A DNA stretch of 64,000 bases from Datura wrightii (taxonomy: Eukaryota > Streptophyta > Magnoliopsida > Solanales > Solanaceae): contig JASDFA010000001.1 of NCBI GenBank assembly GCA_035772735.1, positions 94,203,501 to 94,267,500 on the forward strand, given 5' to 3'. Positions 1 through 9,830 of this stretch are shown piece by piece. A program made the position numbers and the translations under genes. The notes below the pieces were generated by a model. That model searched no databases. It had not been told where the DNA came from and was given only the letters and a program-made list of their open reading frames with translations. How positions within the stretch are numbered: the first letter of the stretch is position 1; each line of letters opens with the position of its first letter.

Positions 1-456
1 GATGTTGCATCTTTCTTGGACCTTAAGTGAGGGATGTCATTTTGTGTCATTGGTATAATGAATTTATAATACAGGGGTGTTGTTCCTCATCTACACATTA
101 CTCCATAGGCTTGGAAGGCTCTATTTCTAGGTTGCCAACCAAACACAATATCGAAAAATGTTTAGAATGAGGACCAATACGCCCTAATTCCAAGATTGCA
201 TTATGCTTGACATCCTCACTTTTATTCACCTTCTCAACATCATCATCAGTCAACACAAATTAGTCTAATGGTTGGGATTCTTCTTCCTGTCTCCCGCATT
301 GGCTAATATACACAACACATTGTAGTTGGGCCTCAGATGCCTTAACTTTTTCAGTCAAAAGACCCTGCAGGTCATGGGTACTTGACCAAATTGGTCTATC
401 TCTTGTCTGGGATCTATTCTCCCTTCCACTTGAGGCTCCTCTAGAGTAGTGGCTAA
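1..456 (-). pseudogene. Decayed interior of element B1 (gag-like region)
   Basis: No open frame of useful length. Read on the minus strand it continues the coding-like sequence of 11883-12253 after removal of the inserted LTR. Short gag-like patches can be translated, separated by stops and shifts. No domain can be named with confidence. I see no host gene here. Confidence 0.45.
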
Positions 457-1339
457 TGTTGCACGCGTATCGCTGCTCAGTATATATTAAAAACCGACAC
501 GCAAGTGTACGTGGTCAAACAAGTAATAAAGTGGCTGAGTAGCCAAGTATCGATCCAAGGAGGCTGCTCTAGATATGCAAAACTGCCTAGTTTACTATAT
601 CTCTATTCTATTTCTAACTATGTTAACAACAATCCAACCAAGATTTGAGTGAGTTTTGTTTCTAAACTAATTATATACTGAAATTAATAACTACTATTTA
701 CATTGAATTTAGACAATGGATATGCACATGCCAAGGTTAAGAACGAGTAATGAACTTGATAATCATGATAATTTGGTCATCCTCTTCTTCATATTGCTAG
801 CCAAGAACGTTTGCCTAGAAATTAAAACTTCCGTATTTAATTTCACTTTAGAATCATAAACCATCCGTCTACATTTCTGTGATCAAATGCAATTTACAAC
901 CTAACACTCCAATTCCGGTTCCTAAATTGACTAATACGGCTTTCAAGTATATTTCTATCAAGAAAGCACATCAAAACCCAATTTTCCCAAATCAAGTTAA
1001 GAACAATACCCTATTAATTCACAACTTTCAAATTTCATGCTCTCTCGAGTGAAATTGGACTTTTTAGATATACATTAATGGTGGCCAATCAATAATGTAA
1101 TAAACACAAGAATTAATAGAACAACATGCAAGAAAAAGAAGAAACCATATCAATTATTACCAACATTCATTACACAAGTTCAAAACCTCAGCAAGAAAGG
1201 AATTAGCCACTCATTCTTGGATTAATCATCCTAGAATGAGTGTTAATCATGCATACAATTGAAGGAAAGAAGAAGGGAAGAGAAGAAAACTCTTATCTTT
1301 TCTATTCTTCAATTGCCACAAAACCACGTTCCTGCTCTC
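457..1339 (-). repeat. Solo Athila-type LTR, first half (split by element A)
   Basis: Closely matches the LTRs of element A from the TTAAAAACCGACACG block near 487 onward, in the same orientation. It breaks at 1339, where A is inserted, and resumes at 11288. The left end is set at 457 by the TG start and by GCTAA (452-456), which resembles GGTAA (11883-11887) beyond the other end: a five-base duplication with one mismatch. No interior or partner LTR is seen, so this is most simply a solo LTR left by LTR-LTR recombination. Confidence 0.8.
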
Positions 1340-2795
1340 TGTCCGGCTGGTTCGGTATGTGTTAAAAACCGACACGCAAGTGTACGTGGTCAAACAAGTA
1401 ATAAAGTGGCTAAGTAGCCAAGTATCGATCCAAGGAGGCTGCTCTGGATATGCAAAATTTCCTAGTTCACTATATTTCTATTCTATTTCTAACTATGCTA
1501 ACAACTATCCAATCAAGAATTTAGGGAGTTTTGTTTCTAAACTAATTATATACTAAACTTAACAACTATTATTTACGTTGAATTCAGACAATGGATATGC
1601 TCATGCCAAGGTTAAGAACGAGTAATGGAGTTGATAATTATGATAATTTGGTCATCCTCTTCTTCATATTGCTAGTCAAGAACGTTTGCCTAGAAATTAA
1701 AACTTCCGTATTTAATTTCACTTTAGAATCATAAACCATTCGTCTACATTTCTGTGATCAAATGAAATTTATGACCTAACACTACAATTCGGGTTCCTAA
1801 ATTGACTAATACGGCTTTCAAGTATATTTCTATCAAGAAAGCACATCAAAACCCAATTTTCCCAAATCTAGTTAAGAACAATACCCTATTAATTCACAAC
1901 TTTCCAATTTCATGCTCTCTCGAGTGAAATTGGACTTTTTAGATATACATTAATGGTGGCCAATCAAGAATGTACTAAGCACAAGAATTAATAGAACAAT
2001 ATGCAAGGAGAAGAAGAAACCATATCAATTATTACCAATAATCATTACACAAGTTCAAAACCTCAGCAAGAAAGGAATTAGCCACTCATTCTTGGATTAA
2101 TCGTCCTAGAATGAGTGTAAATCATGCATACAATTGAAGGAAAAGAAGAAGGGAAGAGAAGAAAACTCTTATCTTTTCTATTCTTCAACTGCCACAAAAC
2201 CACGTTCCTCTCTCCACTCCTGAACTCTGCTAAAAACTAGAACTAAAAAAAAAAGACCCCTTTAAAAATAACCTAAGTGTGCTATTTATACTAGTGGGAA
2301 ATTTTTCCCAGAATAACAAGCAACGTGTCACGGAGGCCAACGCGGAGCACGGCCTCTGTGACACGGCGTGGACGCGGACATTCTCTGGAAATTTCAGGGT
2401 CCGGATAATTGGCTTCAACGTGGCACGGAGGCCATCGCGGAGGCCTGTCTCCGTGCCACGGAGCTGTCGCGATGCCTCACTGGAATCTGCCACTTAATTT
2501 CCTCTCCAGGCAGTGTACTACCGCGATGACAGTGTGGCACGGCGCCATCGCGGAGCCAGTGTAAAATGTGCCATCCGAGGTACGCTCGCATCCAAGTCCA
2601 ACTCCGACATAGTTCCAACACGCATTTTTGCTCCTAAAAATCACATTATCCTGCAAAACAAATGCTAATCATGTTGGTTAGTATAAATTCGCATTTTATT
2701 ACCAAATACATGATATTATATACACATTGAACAACAAACAAGGTGAAAATGGTACGTTTGAGTATCACTTGGGCATATAAATCTTCCCAAGATCA
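1340..2795 (-). repeat. 3' LTR of element A
   Basis: 1456 bp. Near-identical to 9831-11287. On the minus strand it starts TGATCTTGGG and ends CCGGACA. A TATA box (TATAAATAGC on the minus strand, around 2280-2290) lies just downstream of a GC-rich palindrome with arms at 2324-2338 and 2351-2365. One arm carries a C-to-T change relative to the 5' LTR, where the pairing is perfect. Confidence 0.96.
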
Positions 2796-2813
2796 CTTAC
2801 CCCACACTTAAAT
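2796..2813 (-). other. Polypurine tract of element A
   Basis: Minus strand reads ATTTAAGTGTGGGGTAAG directly before the 3' LTR, the position and composition expected for the plus-strand DNA primer. Element E has the same tract at 37434-37451. Confidence 0.85.
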
Positions 2814-4615
2814 CCTTGTTCGTCCTCGAACAACACATACACAAATCATGCACATCACATCTCAACCTTTGTCACTATGGTGCAACCATTTACGTTACGG
2901 TCATACCGATTATTCGATTTTTGCAAATCATCAAGAAAACATGCTTGGTCGTACAAGACAATTACCTTAATACATTGAGGCTTCCTAGACTTTTAAGAAT
3001 TGATTCTTGATATCAGCAAACTCATGCAAATCAACTTAATAAAGAAATCCGACACGAAAAGCAATCTTTCATCAAGCATGTACCCTCACAACTCGAGAGA
3101 ACTTTCCCTTTTCTGTTCGTGCAGCACACAAACATACAAGTAGGGGCATATAACAATTAATTTCACTCTCTCTCCCAAAAGAATTCACATGCATCATGTC
3201 ATGACCCATAGGCTTGCCCTTAGTGTATTACTCCACTAATATAAAGAAATGCAATGTAGGATCAAATAGGTCTTTTAAATGGGTTGTAACTGGGCTATGG
3301 ATCTAGTATATATATTGGTTTAGCCAATAACAGTCGCTAGCATCCTTAAGCGCCTTTTCAACTCATCCCCATCGACTCATGGACATTGTTCCTCTCTTTT
3401 CTCTTTTTCTCCCATTCATGCTGGTTTACTTTCATACAGCCCATTTCATCAGGCACACTTGACACAAAACAAAGGTTTTTTCATGTACCCTCACTATCAT
3501 TTAATTACAACAAGTGCCTCATCCACATAATCTTTTCTTTCTTCACTCTGCTTTTTTCACTCTCTTCACTCTTTAACACTTTGGGAAACAATTTTCTGTT
3601 CTTTATAAGCGCTTTGGAGTTTCTTATAGACTTTAAGGCTAATGAAAAGAAGGAATAAAGCTTAGTCCATACAATTCTGGACAAAAGAAAGAAATCGGCT
3701 AAAGGCTCAACAGGCTGACTAAAATATACAACATATAAAAAGGTAGAATTTGACAAGAAAAAATGGAAACTAACGGTTAAAACAAAGAAATGCCTACATC
3801 CTTTCCAACACTACACCTCCTTCATTTCGTTTTGTATACACACCAGGCAAGTTCTAGACAATTCACAATGACATGGAATAGCAAAACCTCACTCACACTT
3901 TATGCACATGCTCGAATCAAGACGCATTCACAGACTCTTTAATTAGTCAACTACATGAATTCAAGATTAAGCCTCAATCATAATGAACCAAATTCTCTAG
4001 CCTAGGTAACTCAACATATTTACACAAGTGCATGATTTCCAACGAATCATTTTCACATTTCGAACATCAATTACAACACGCAATGAAATTTTAGCAACCA
4101 TAAGCACTACAGTTTATTGATGCAATCCACCAAAGAAACTAAAAAAAAATCTACTCCTATCGACTACATTTCCCTTAAAACGGTCGTCATCCATCCATCA
4201 TAGGGAATGGTCACTAACTATGACATCGGTTCAATGGGACTATTCTCGGTAAAAGAACCGAAAACAAACTCCGAGAAACCCAAAAATAAAACTTCAAAAT
4301 TTTTGCAACACATCGATCATTTCGATAGAAAATATTTGCAAACTATGTTGATAAATGCAAAATCTTTTCGCAAAAATTTTGAAAAATATCGATCATATCG
4401 ATAGAGAGAAAGAAAAAAAAATATTTATAAAATTTACAAAATATTTACAAGTGCAACCATAACTTTCAAAACACACATCATTAGCCACAACACAAATATA
4501 TACACATACATCACAAATCAGTTCACAACAACAGGGAAAACACAGGCATACATAACGTCAACGAAGAATTATACAGCAAGTTTAGAGCCTATGACCCAGC
4601 ACCTAACTACTCCCC
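2814..4615 (-). other. Long 3' untranslated region of element A
   Basis: About 1.8 kb of AT-rich sequence between the 3' ORF and the polypurine tract. No credible ORF on either strand. It is homologous to 35719-37433 in E and more weakly to 27647-28845 in B2; shared landmarks include a block near 3207-3230 and the block near 4180-4260. Such conservation of a non-coding tail suggests an RNA-level role, which is inference. Confidence 0.7.
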
Positions 4616-4653
4616 ACCCCACACTTAAATCGAACACTGTCCCCAGTGTTCAC
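4616..4653 (-). other. Hairpin plus internal polypurine-like tract after the 3' ORF
   Basis: On the minus strand GAACACTG and CAGTGTTC pair around a 4-base loop (4634-4653). They are followed by a tract resembling the true polypurine tract (TTTAAGTGTGGGGT). The same hairpin and tract follow the 3' ORF in element E (35679-35718). Possible second plus-strand primer, RNA-processing site or packaging signal; not proven. Confidence 0.5.
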
Positions 4654-4695
4654 AAAAATACAAAGCACAAAATTTTGGGTGGTGGAACTCCCTGC

Positions 4696-5916
4696 TTAGT
4701 CGAAATATTTGACTTCCTCATCCGGTGCTGCGGCCTCGTCGCCCATATCTGAATCAGCTCCATCGCCGTCATCGGACTCTACATCAGAGTCCTCACGACG
4801 TGTCTCCTCATCAGTAGGGACGTCGTCATCAGTCGGCTCCACAAAGGCTGGCCCCACCTTGCATAAAGCTCTGGCGTTCTCGCCGAAGGGGTAGTCCAGC
4901 TCCAGCCGCCATAATTCATCCTCGGTGGCTGGTCTCCCACCTATCCGTAGCTGCAGCATCTGCATGCCGAACATACGGGCCATATACTGGTCGTCACGAG
5001 CATGTCGCTCGCCCAGAGTCAGCACAGGTCCGTGTGTAGTGTCGGGGGCCTTGGTTTTTGTCACATCAAGGGCCCTCCGCTCCAACTGCGGAATGTAATC
5101 CAAAGCTTCTTCCTCGATGTCAAGGCCTCGGAGGAAGGTGGTGATGAGTCCGCCAAACCCGTATTTGTGGCCCTGGTGTAGTCTGGCTCTCTTCATGGCG
5201 GATATTATAACCGCCCCCACATTAATCTCAAGCCCTTTCATAAGGGCATACACCAGGCAGACACGGTCCCGGGTCACGTCTGTCATATGCACTCTCGGGA
5301 TCAAACACGAACATACCATTTTTAGCCAGATTCTGGCCTCCCTGTTCATCTGCGAATAAGGCAGAGTCTGGTGGTAACCCCTCTCTTTGTGTCTCCTCCA
5401 TCGGGCTGTGGAACGAGCCCCACACAACGTACGTCTAATGTCGGCGTACGGTGGGGTGATATTGAGCTGGCGGAGAACGTGGGCGTCTGTGTCCCGCGCT
5501 CCAACGATGGCATTCAGCTGCTGGGGTTCCAGAGTGACAATCTGCCCTCTGATTTTAATAGTATGGCTCCTGATGGCCGGGTTCCAGTTGGCGTAGAATT
5601 CCCGGACCAAGTGAAGGTTGCACTCCTTGGGCTCCTGAAAAATAAAACTGAGCCCAGCTGCCTCAATCCTCTGCACCATGCGAGGGAACTCCTGTGCAAG
5701 TGGTTCCCTTGCAATATATTCCTCCGGGAAGTATTTGCTTTCCTTGTGCTTATTATACCATTTCTTCCCTTCGTCGATGACCCATCGTGTTCCGTATCGG
5801 CGGTGTTGACCGCGTGGAACAGCAGGTGCAGCTGGGACAGCAGTGCCCAGTCTCATTCTCTTTCTGCCGGTGCCTGAGGTTGAGGCACCCTTGCCTTTAT
5901 CTTGTCGGCTAGCCAT
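4696..5916 (-). CDS. Athila 3' ORF protein, intact, 406 aa
   Basis: Function unknown. It occupies the place of the env-like ORF of Athila elements and resembles proteins described in plants as 'putative plant transposon protein' (family recalled, not searched). The start is the ATG at 5916-5914; the frame extends upstream only through non-ATG codons and a likely splice acceptor. The N-terminus is basic and Lys/Arg/Ser/Gly-rich (residues 1-35), then a folded-looking middle (about 45-330) with a conserved REFYANWNP block, then a very acidic Asp/Glu tail (about 360-406). I see no signal peptide or membrane segment, so a fusion envelope role is unlikely. Element E has a homologue broken by four stops. 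A decayed relative lies at 39390-40418 in B2. Probably expressed from the internal promoter and spliced leader upstream. Confidence 0.85.
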   Translation of the reverse strand: MASRQDKGKGASTSGTGRKRMRLGTAVPAAPAVPRGQHRRYGTRWVIDEGKKWYNKHKESKYFPEEYIAREPLAQEFPRMVQRIEAAGLSFIFQEPKECNLHLVREFYANWNPAIRSHTIKIRGQIVTLEPQQLNAIVGARDTDAHVLRQLNITPPYADIRRTLCGARSTARWRRHKERGYHQTLPYSQMNREARIWLKMVCSCLIPRVHMTDVTRDRVCLVYALMKGLEINVGAVIISAMKRARLHQGHKYGFGGLITTFLRGLDIEEEALDYIPQLERRALDVTKTKAPDTTHGPVLTLGERHARDDQYMARMFGMQMLQLRIGGRPATEDELWRLELDYPFGENARALCKVGPAFVEPTDDDVPTDEETRREDSDVESDDGDGADSDMGDEAAAPDEEVKYFD

Positions 5917-5921
5917 CGTAC

Positions 5922-6631
5922 CTGTCAATTTACACAGACAAGCACAATATTAAGCTAAAAACTTGTTAGCTTCGGCTAAGGTCGGGTTAAACAAAATTTA
6001 CCCCACACTTAGTCTTTAACAATATCTACAACATTTTAGCAAGGATAACTCTATTTACACCCCCAAACACAATCAACTATAAACATGTTTCTTAGTGCGT
6101 TCACAAAATTTCGACAGCATAACGGCTAGCGAACTACTCAGACTTCATACAGCTAACCCAATCCTCCTATCGACAGCTATTCACCCATAGCACTTAGCAA
6201 CAATAACCACAACAGAAATAAGAACAACAATACAAACCTATTATATACAACTAATCTAAGCAATTCAACCAATTCACATATTATGCACTTCCCCACAAAA
6301 ATTTGAGAATTAGTCGTCTTTCCACAATTAAACAATAGTTACCACGACTTATCTCAACTACTAAACACACCCAGGCACCAATTTCATCAAACTATCAAGT
6401 TACCCACGTTAAAATCCAACAACCCAAGCCCTAGAACTCAATTCGACAATCAATATTGAATTATTCAATCAATCGATAAGTTCAAACGTCAACTACAATA
6501 ATCCGAACATAATCAATCACAAAATAATTCACATCATGTTTAATTTTTTTACCTAGGGTGATATATCTCACCTCACATGCTCAAAAGTGACAAAACTCGC
6601 CAGAAATTTGAGATAGAAGATGAAAACATAC
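5922..6631 (-). other. Putative intron in the leader of the 3' ORF (element A)
   Basis: Minus-strand donor CCAAG|GTATGT at 6631 and acceptor TTGACAG| at 5922, followed after five bases by the ATG of the 3' ORF. Length about 710 bp, AT-rich, no ORF. It contains another polypurine-like tract (5999-6012). B2 has the same arrangement with its own donor and acceptor (40424-41233). Both end AG|GTAC just before ATGGC. Seen in sequence; splicing itself is inferred. Confidence 0.55.
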
Positions 6632-6990
6632 CTTGGATTTGAAGAACCGAAAAAAACTTGACGTTTTCCTTGCCTATCAACGTGGCACGGAGCTTGGGGG
6701 TAGGGGAATGGGTGTTTGGTCGCGGAGGGTAGAAGGAATGGGGAAATTTGTGCAAAAATCGGGGGTTTATTTAAAAGAAACACGCGGGTCACCCGGAAAC
6801 CCGGTGTGACCCGGCACTGGAATAAGGGCAACGTGTCACGGAGGGTAACGCGGAGCCCCTCCTCCGTGACACGGAGCCAACGCGTTGGCTTACTGGAATT
6901 TTAAAAAATTCCAGATTCGCCTTCAACGTGTCACGGAGGTCAACGCGGAGTATTGCCTCCGTGACACGGCGCCAACGCGCCAGTGCTCTG
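6632..6990 (-). promoter_or_regulatory. Internal promoter-like block upstream of the 3' ORF (element A)
   Basis: Reading the minus strand: two palindromes with 12-bp arms CGTGTCACGGAG/CTCCGTGACACG (6927-6938 with 6957-6968; 6832-6843 with 6862-6873), then a TATA-like TTTAAATAA (6765-6773), then a leader of about 130 bases ending in a splice-donor-like site. The same palindrome module lies directly upstream of the TATA box in the LTRs. This repeats the LTR promoter layout inside the element and points to separate transcription of the 3' ORF. Confidence 0.6.
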
Positions 6991-7294
6991 TTTCACCATC
7001 AAATTTTATTTTTCATACCTCGCCTCGTTTCCTCGATTCGAAGTATTTTTCCTCCGGTATACCTGAAAATCACCTCACTGAACAAAAATTGGTTAAATTC
7101 ATAGATTCCCTACTAAAAATAAATAAATAAAATAAAAATTACTAATTAAAATGCAAATCTAAGCCTAGTCAAGAAAAAGGAAAGAAAATAGAATAAAAGA
7201 AAAACTTTACACTAAGGAAAGAAAAAAAATATTTTTCACGGGTTGCCTCCCGTGCAGCGCCTGGTTTAACGTTGCGGCTCGACAGTCTTTATGC
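6991..7294 (-). other. Pol-to-3' ORF spacer of element A
   Basis: Non-coding, AT-rich. The first part holds the block GCGCTGCACGGGAGGCAACC, also found after pol in E (34195-34220) and, diverged, in B2 near 41700. In E this spacer runs almost directly into the 3' ORF; in A it is followed by the promoter-intron block. Confidence 0.6.
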
Positions 7295-9688
7295 TCACGT
7301 GTCTACTAGGGAGATGGACGATTTGTCCCGATCATGGTCATCTCCCCAGTAGTTCTCAACCTCGTCTGGTGGCCTACCTCGTAACTCTCGGGAATCACTC
7401 ACTCCATTTGCATTCCCATGATCAATCACGTTGATCACCGAGAGTTCCTTATAGACAGTCGGGAGCTTAGGTGCCTTGTACACGTCGAACACCTCAACCT
7501 TGTCGTGTGCTCGCATTGTGAGTTGACCCGCAGCTACATCGATCAATGCCTTTCTGGTTGCCAAAAATGGTCGTCCCAAAATAAATGGGACTTCTGCATC
7601 TGGTTCAAAATCCAGAACAATGAAATCTACAGGAAAAATGAGGGAGCCTACCTACACTAGCACATCCTCAACAATGCCATCCGGCTTAGCTAAGGACCTG
7701 TCTGCTAGCTGCAAGATCACTGTTGTGGGTCTAGGACTCCCTAGCCCTAACTTTCTGAATACCGAAGATGGCATCAGATTTATACTTGCCCCCAAGTCGC
7801 ATAACCCACGAGCTCGGATACTTTGCCCAATCGTCAGCTGGATGGTAAAACTTCCAGGATCCTTTAGTTTAGTGGGCAACCTGTTCTGAATACGGGATGT
7901 GCATTCCTCTGTTAAAGCCACCGTGGCATACTCAGTCAAGCGACTTTTGTTGGCCACGATGTCTTTGATATACTTTGCATATTTCGGCACACCCTGCAAG
8001 ACATCAACAAGAGGTAAGTTAACATGTACCTGTTTGAGTACCTCCATGAATTTCTGGAAACACGCCTCCTCCTTTTGTTTCTTAAGTCGTTGAGGGAACG
8101 GGGGTGGAGGCCTTGCTGGTTCAGCTTCTTTGGTCTTCCCCGTATCTGAGGTTTGTTCTCCCTCAACATCTACTGCTCCTGACTTTTGAGGCGGTCTTTC
8201 AGGTTCCACCTCCTTTAATTGTAAACCACTCCTCGTGGTCACTGCATTTACCTGCTTAGGATTTGGATCTGTGTCGCTAGGTAGTCCTCCCCTGGGTCTA
8301 GTATTTTGGGCACTAGCAAATTGCCCAAACTGATATTCAAGAGCCTTGGTTGCCAATTGATTGTTCTTTACTTCGGCTGCCAGTTTGACGTAATCAGCCT
8401 GCAATTGTGCCTGGTTGGCAATCATGGTCTTGAACATTTCCTCAATAGTCGGTGATGGTGGTGGAGGAGGGGCATTGTGATTTCTGAACTGATTCTGATA
8501 GCCTTGTTGCCCTCCTTGGTTTCTGTGCATACCCTGCCCTGAACCTTGGCCTTGTTGATTGTTGCTACCCCACGAAATATTCGGATGATTCCTCCAATTC
8601 GAGTTGTAGCTACCACCAAACAGCTGTTGATTCCTCTGTGCATTGCCCACAAAGTTGACAGAATCAGGATTTGCACCACAGCACTCAGCTGAATGCTCAC
8701 TACTACCACACACTTCACACCACATCTGTTGGACTGCATTAACTGAGGCTGAAGACTGGTTCAAATTCATAGTGCTGAAGTGAGTGTTTAACTGATTTTG
8801 CAAAGCAGCTATCTGTGCAGCGATAGCTGTGAATCCATCCACTTCGAACACTCCCGCTACTTTCCTTGCTCCACCCCTTGAAGAATCTGCATTCCATTCC
8901 GGATTGCCTTGTGAGATTCGGTTGAGCAAAGTGTACAACTCTTCATAAGTCTTCTCCAGCGCTTGCCCTCCAGCTGCTGAGTCTAACAAAATTTTAGTGT
9001 GGGGTTCCAAACCCTCAATAAAAGTGTGTACCAACACCTCATTTGACTGATGATGATGAGGACAGTCCCGCAACATGGACTTGAATCTTTCCCAGGCTTG
9101 ATAAAGATTTTCTCCTTCCCTCTGTTTAAAACTTAGAATCTGACTTCTAAGTTTAGCTGTTTTACCTGAAGGGAAAAATCTGATCAAGAACTTCTTTGCA
9201 AGATCATCCCACGTTGATATAGAGTTGGGTGGTTCAGCTTTTAACCACCTCTTGGCTTCACCCAATAAGGAAAATGGAAATAAGGTGAGCCGAACATAAT
9301 CAGGTGACACTCCAGTGGGTATGTACGTGTCACTTATCTCCAAAAAGTTCTGGAGATGTTGTTGCGGATCTTCATGAGGGAGACCGGTGAACTGCCCGCT
9401 CGTGTGCAAAAGTTGCACCATATTTTGCTTTAACTCAAATCTCCCCCCAGGCTCTGGTTTGCGGATGCTGGAATGTACATTATTAGCGTGTGGGATTGCC
9501 ACCTCGCGAACCGGCCTGGCTGCTACTTCCTCGGGCACTAACACTGCCCGTACAACTGGTGGATTGGGTTGCTCCATCGTAGACTGTTTGAGCAACTGCA
9601 GCTTCTTCCGAAGAGCTTCTCTACGTTGACTATGCAATTCACGTTCTGGCTCTAAGTAAGATTCCACCAACTCCTTGTCCCTTGCCAG
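7295..9688 (-). CDS. gag-pro: Athila gag-protease polyprotein with in-frame loss of RT-RNaseH-integrase
   Basis: Capsid/nucleocapsid precursor and aspartic protease. The frame opens right after a TGA with CTG GCA at 9688, which has A at -3 and G at +4; the first in-frame ATG is codon 38 (9577). A gag core lies at about residues 95-270 and a zinc knuckle CX2CX4HX4C (CEVCGSSEHSAECC) near 330. A proline-rich linker follows. The protease active site is DLGA near 640, with a later LGRPF block. One TAG (7652-7654) interrupts protease; the homologous context suggests a former CAG. After protease the frame joins about 20 residues matching the very end of integrase in E (YWG-acidic motif), then stops at 7295. 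So RT, RNase H and integrase are deleted without breaking the frame. Confidence 0.85.
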
Positions 9689-9806
9689 TGTTCACAGAAA
9701 TAAAAATCTGCAAAATACAGGCTAAGACCAAGTTGTTAACACTTAAGAAAATAAAATACAAATACAGTAAATTTACACTAAACAAAATTTTACAAATCGC
9801 CTAGCC

Positions 9807-9824
9807 TCCCCGGCAACGGCACCA
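9807..9824 (-). other. Primer binding site of element A (tRNA-Asp type)
   Basis: Minus strand TGGTGCCGTTGCCGGGGA, six bases inside the 5' LTR. It matches the complement of the plant tRNA-Asp 3' end with one C-to-T change; element E has the unmutated form. Confidence 0.9.
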
Positions 9825-9830
9825 AAAACT

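Noticed and set aside
1359..1556. Small ORF repeated at 1359-1556 and 9850-10047
   Set aside because: Identical because it lies in the two LTRs of A; no codon constraint or domain, and it is antisense to the element.
5371..5877. 168-codon plus-strand ORF inside the 3' ORF of A
   Set aside because: Antisense shadow of the GC-richer minus-strand coding sequence; no domain, and E shows no matching conserved antisense frame.
5914..5928. Starting the 3' ORF at TTG 5928, and gag at TTG 9670 or GTG 30406
   Set aside because: These are bacterial-code artefacts. The 3' ORF has an ATG at 5916 after an acceptor; for gag, the CTG with good context lies further upstream.
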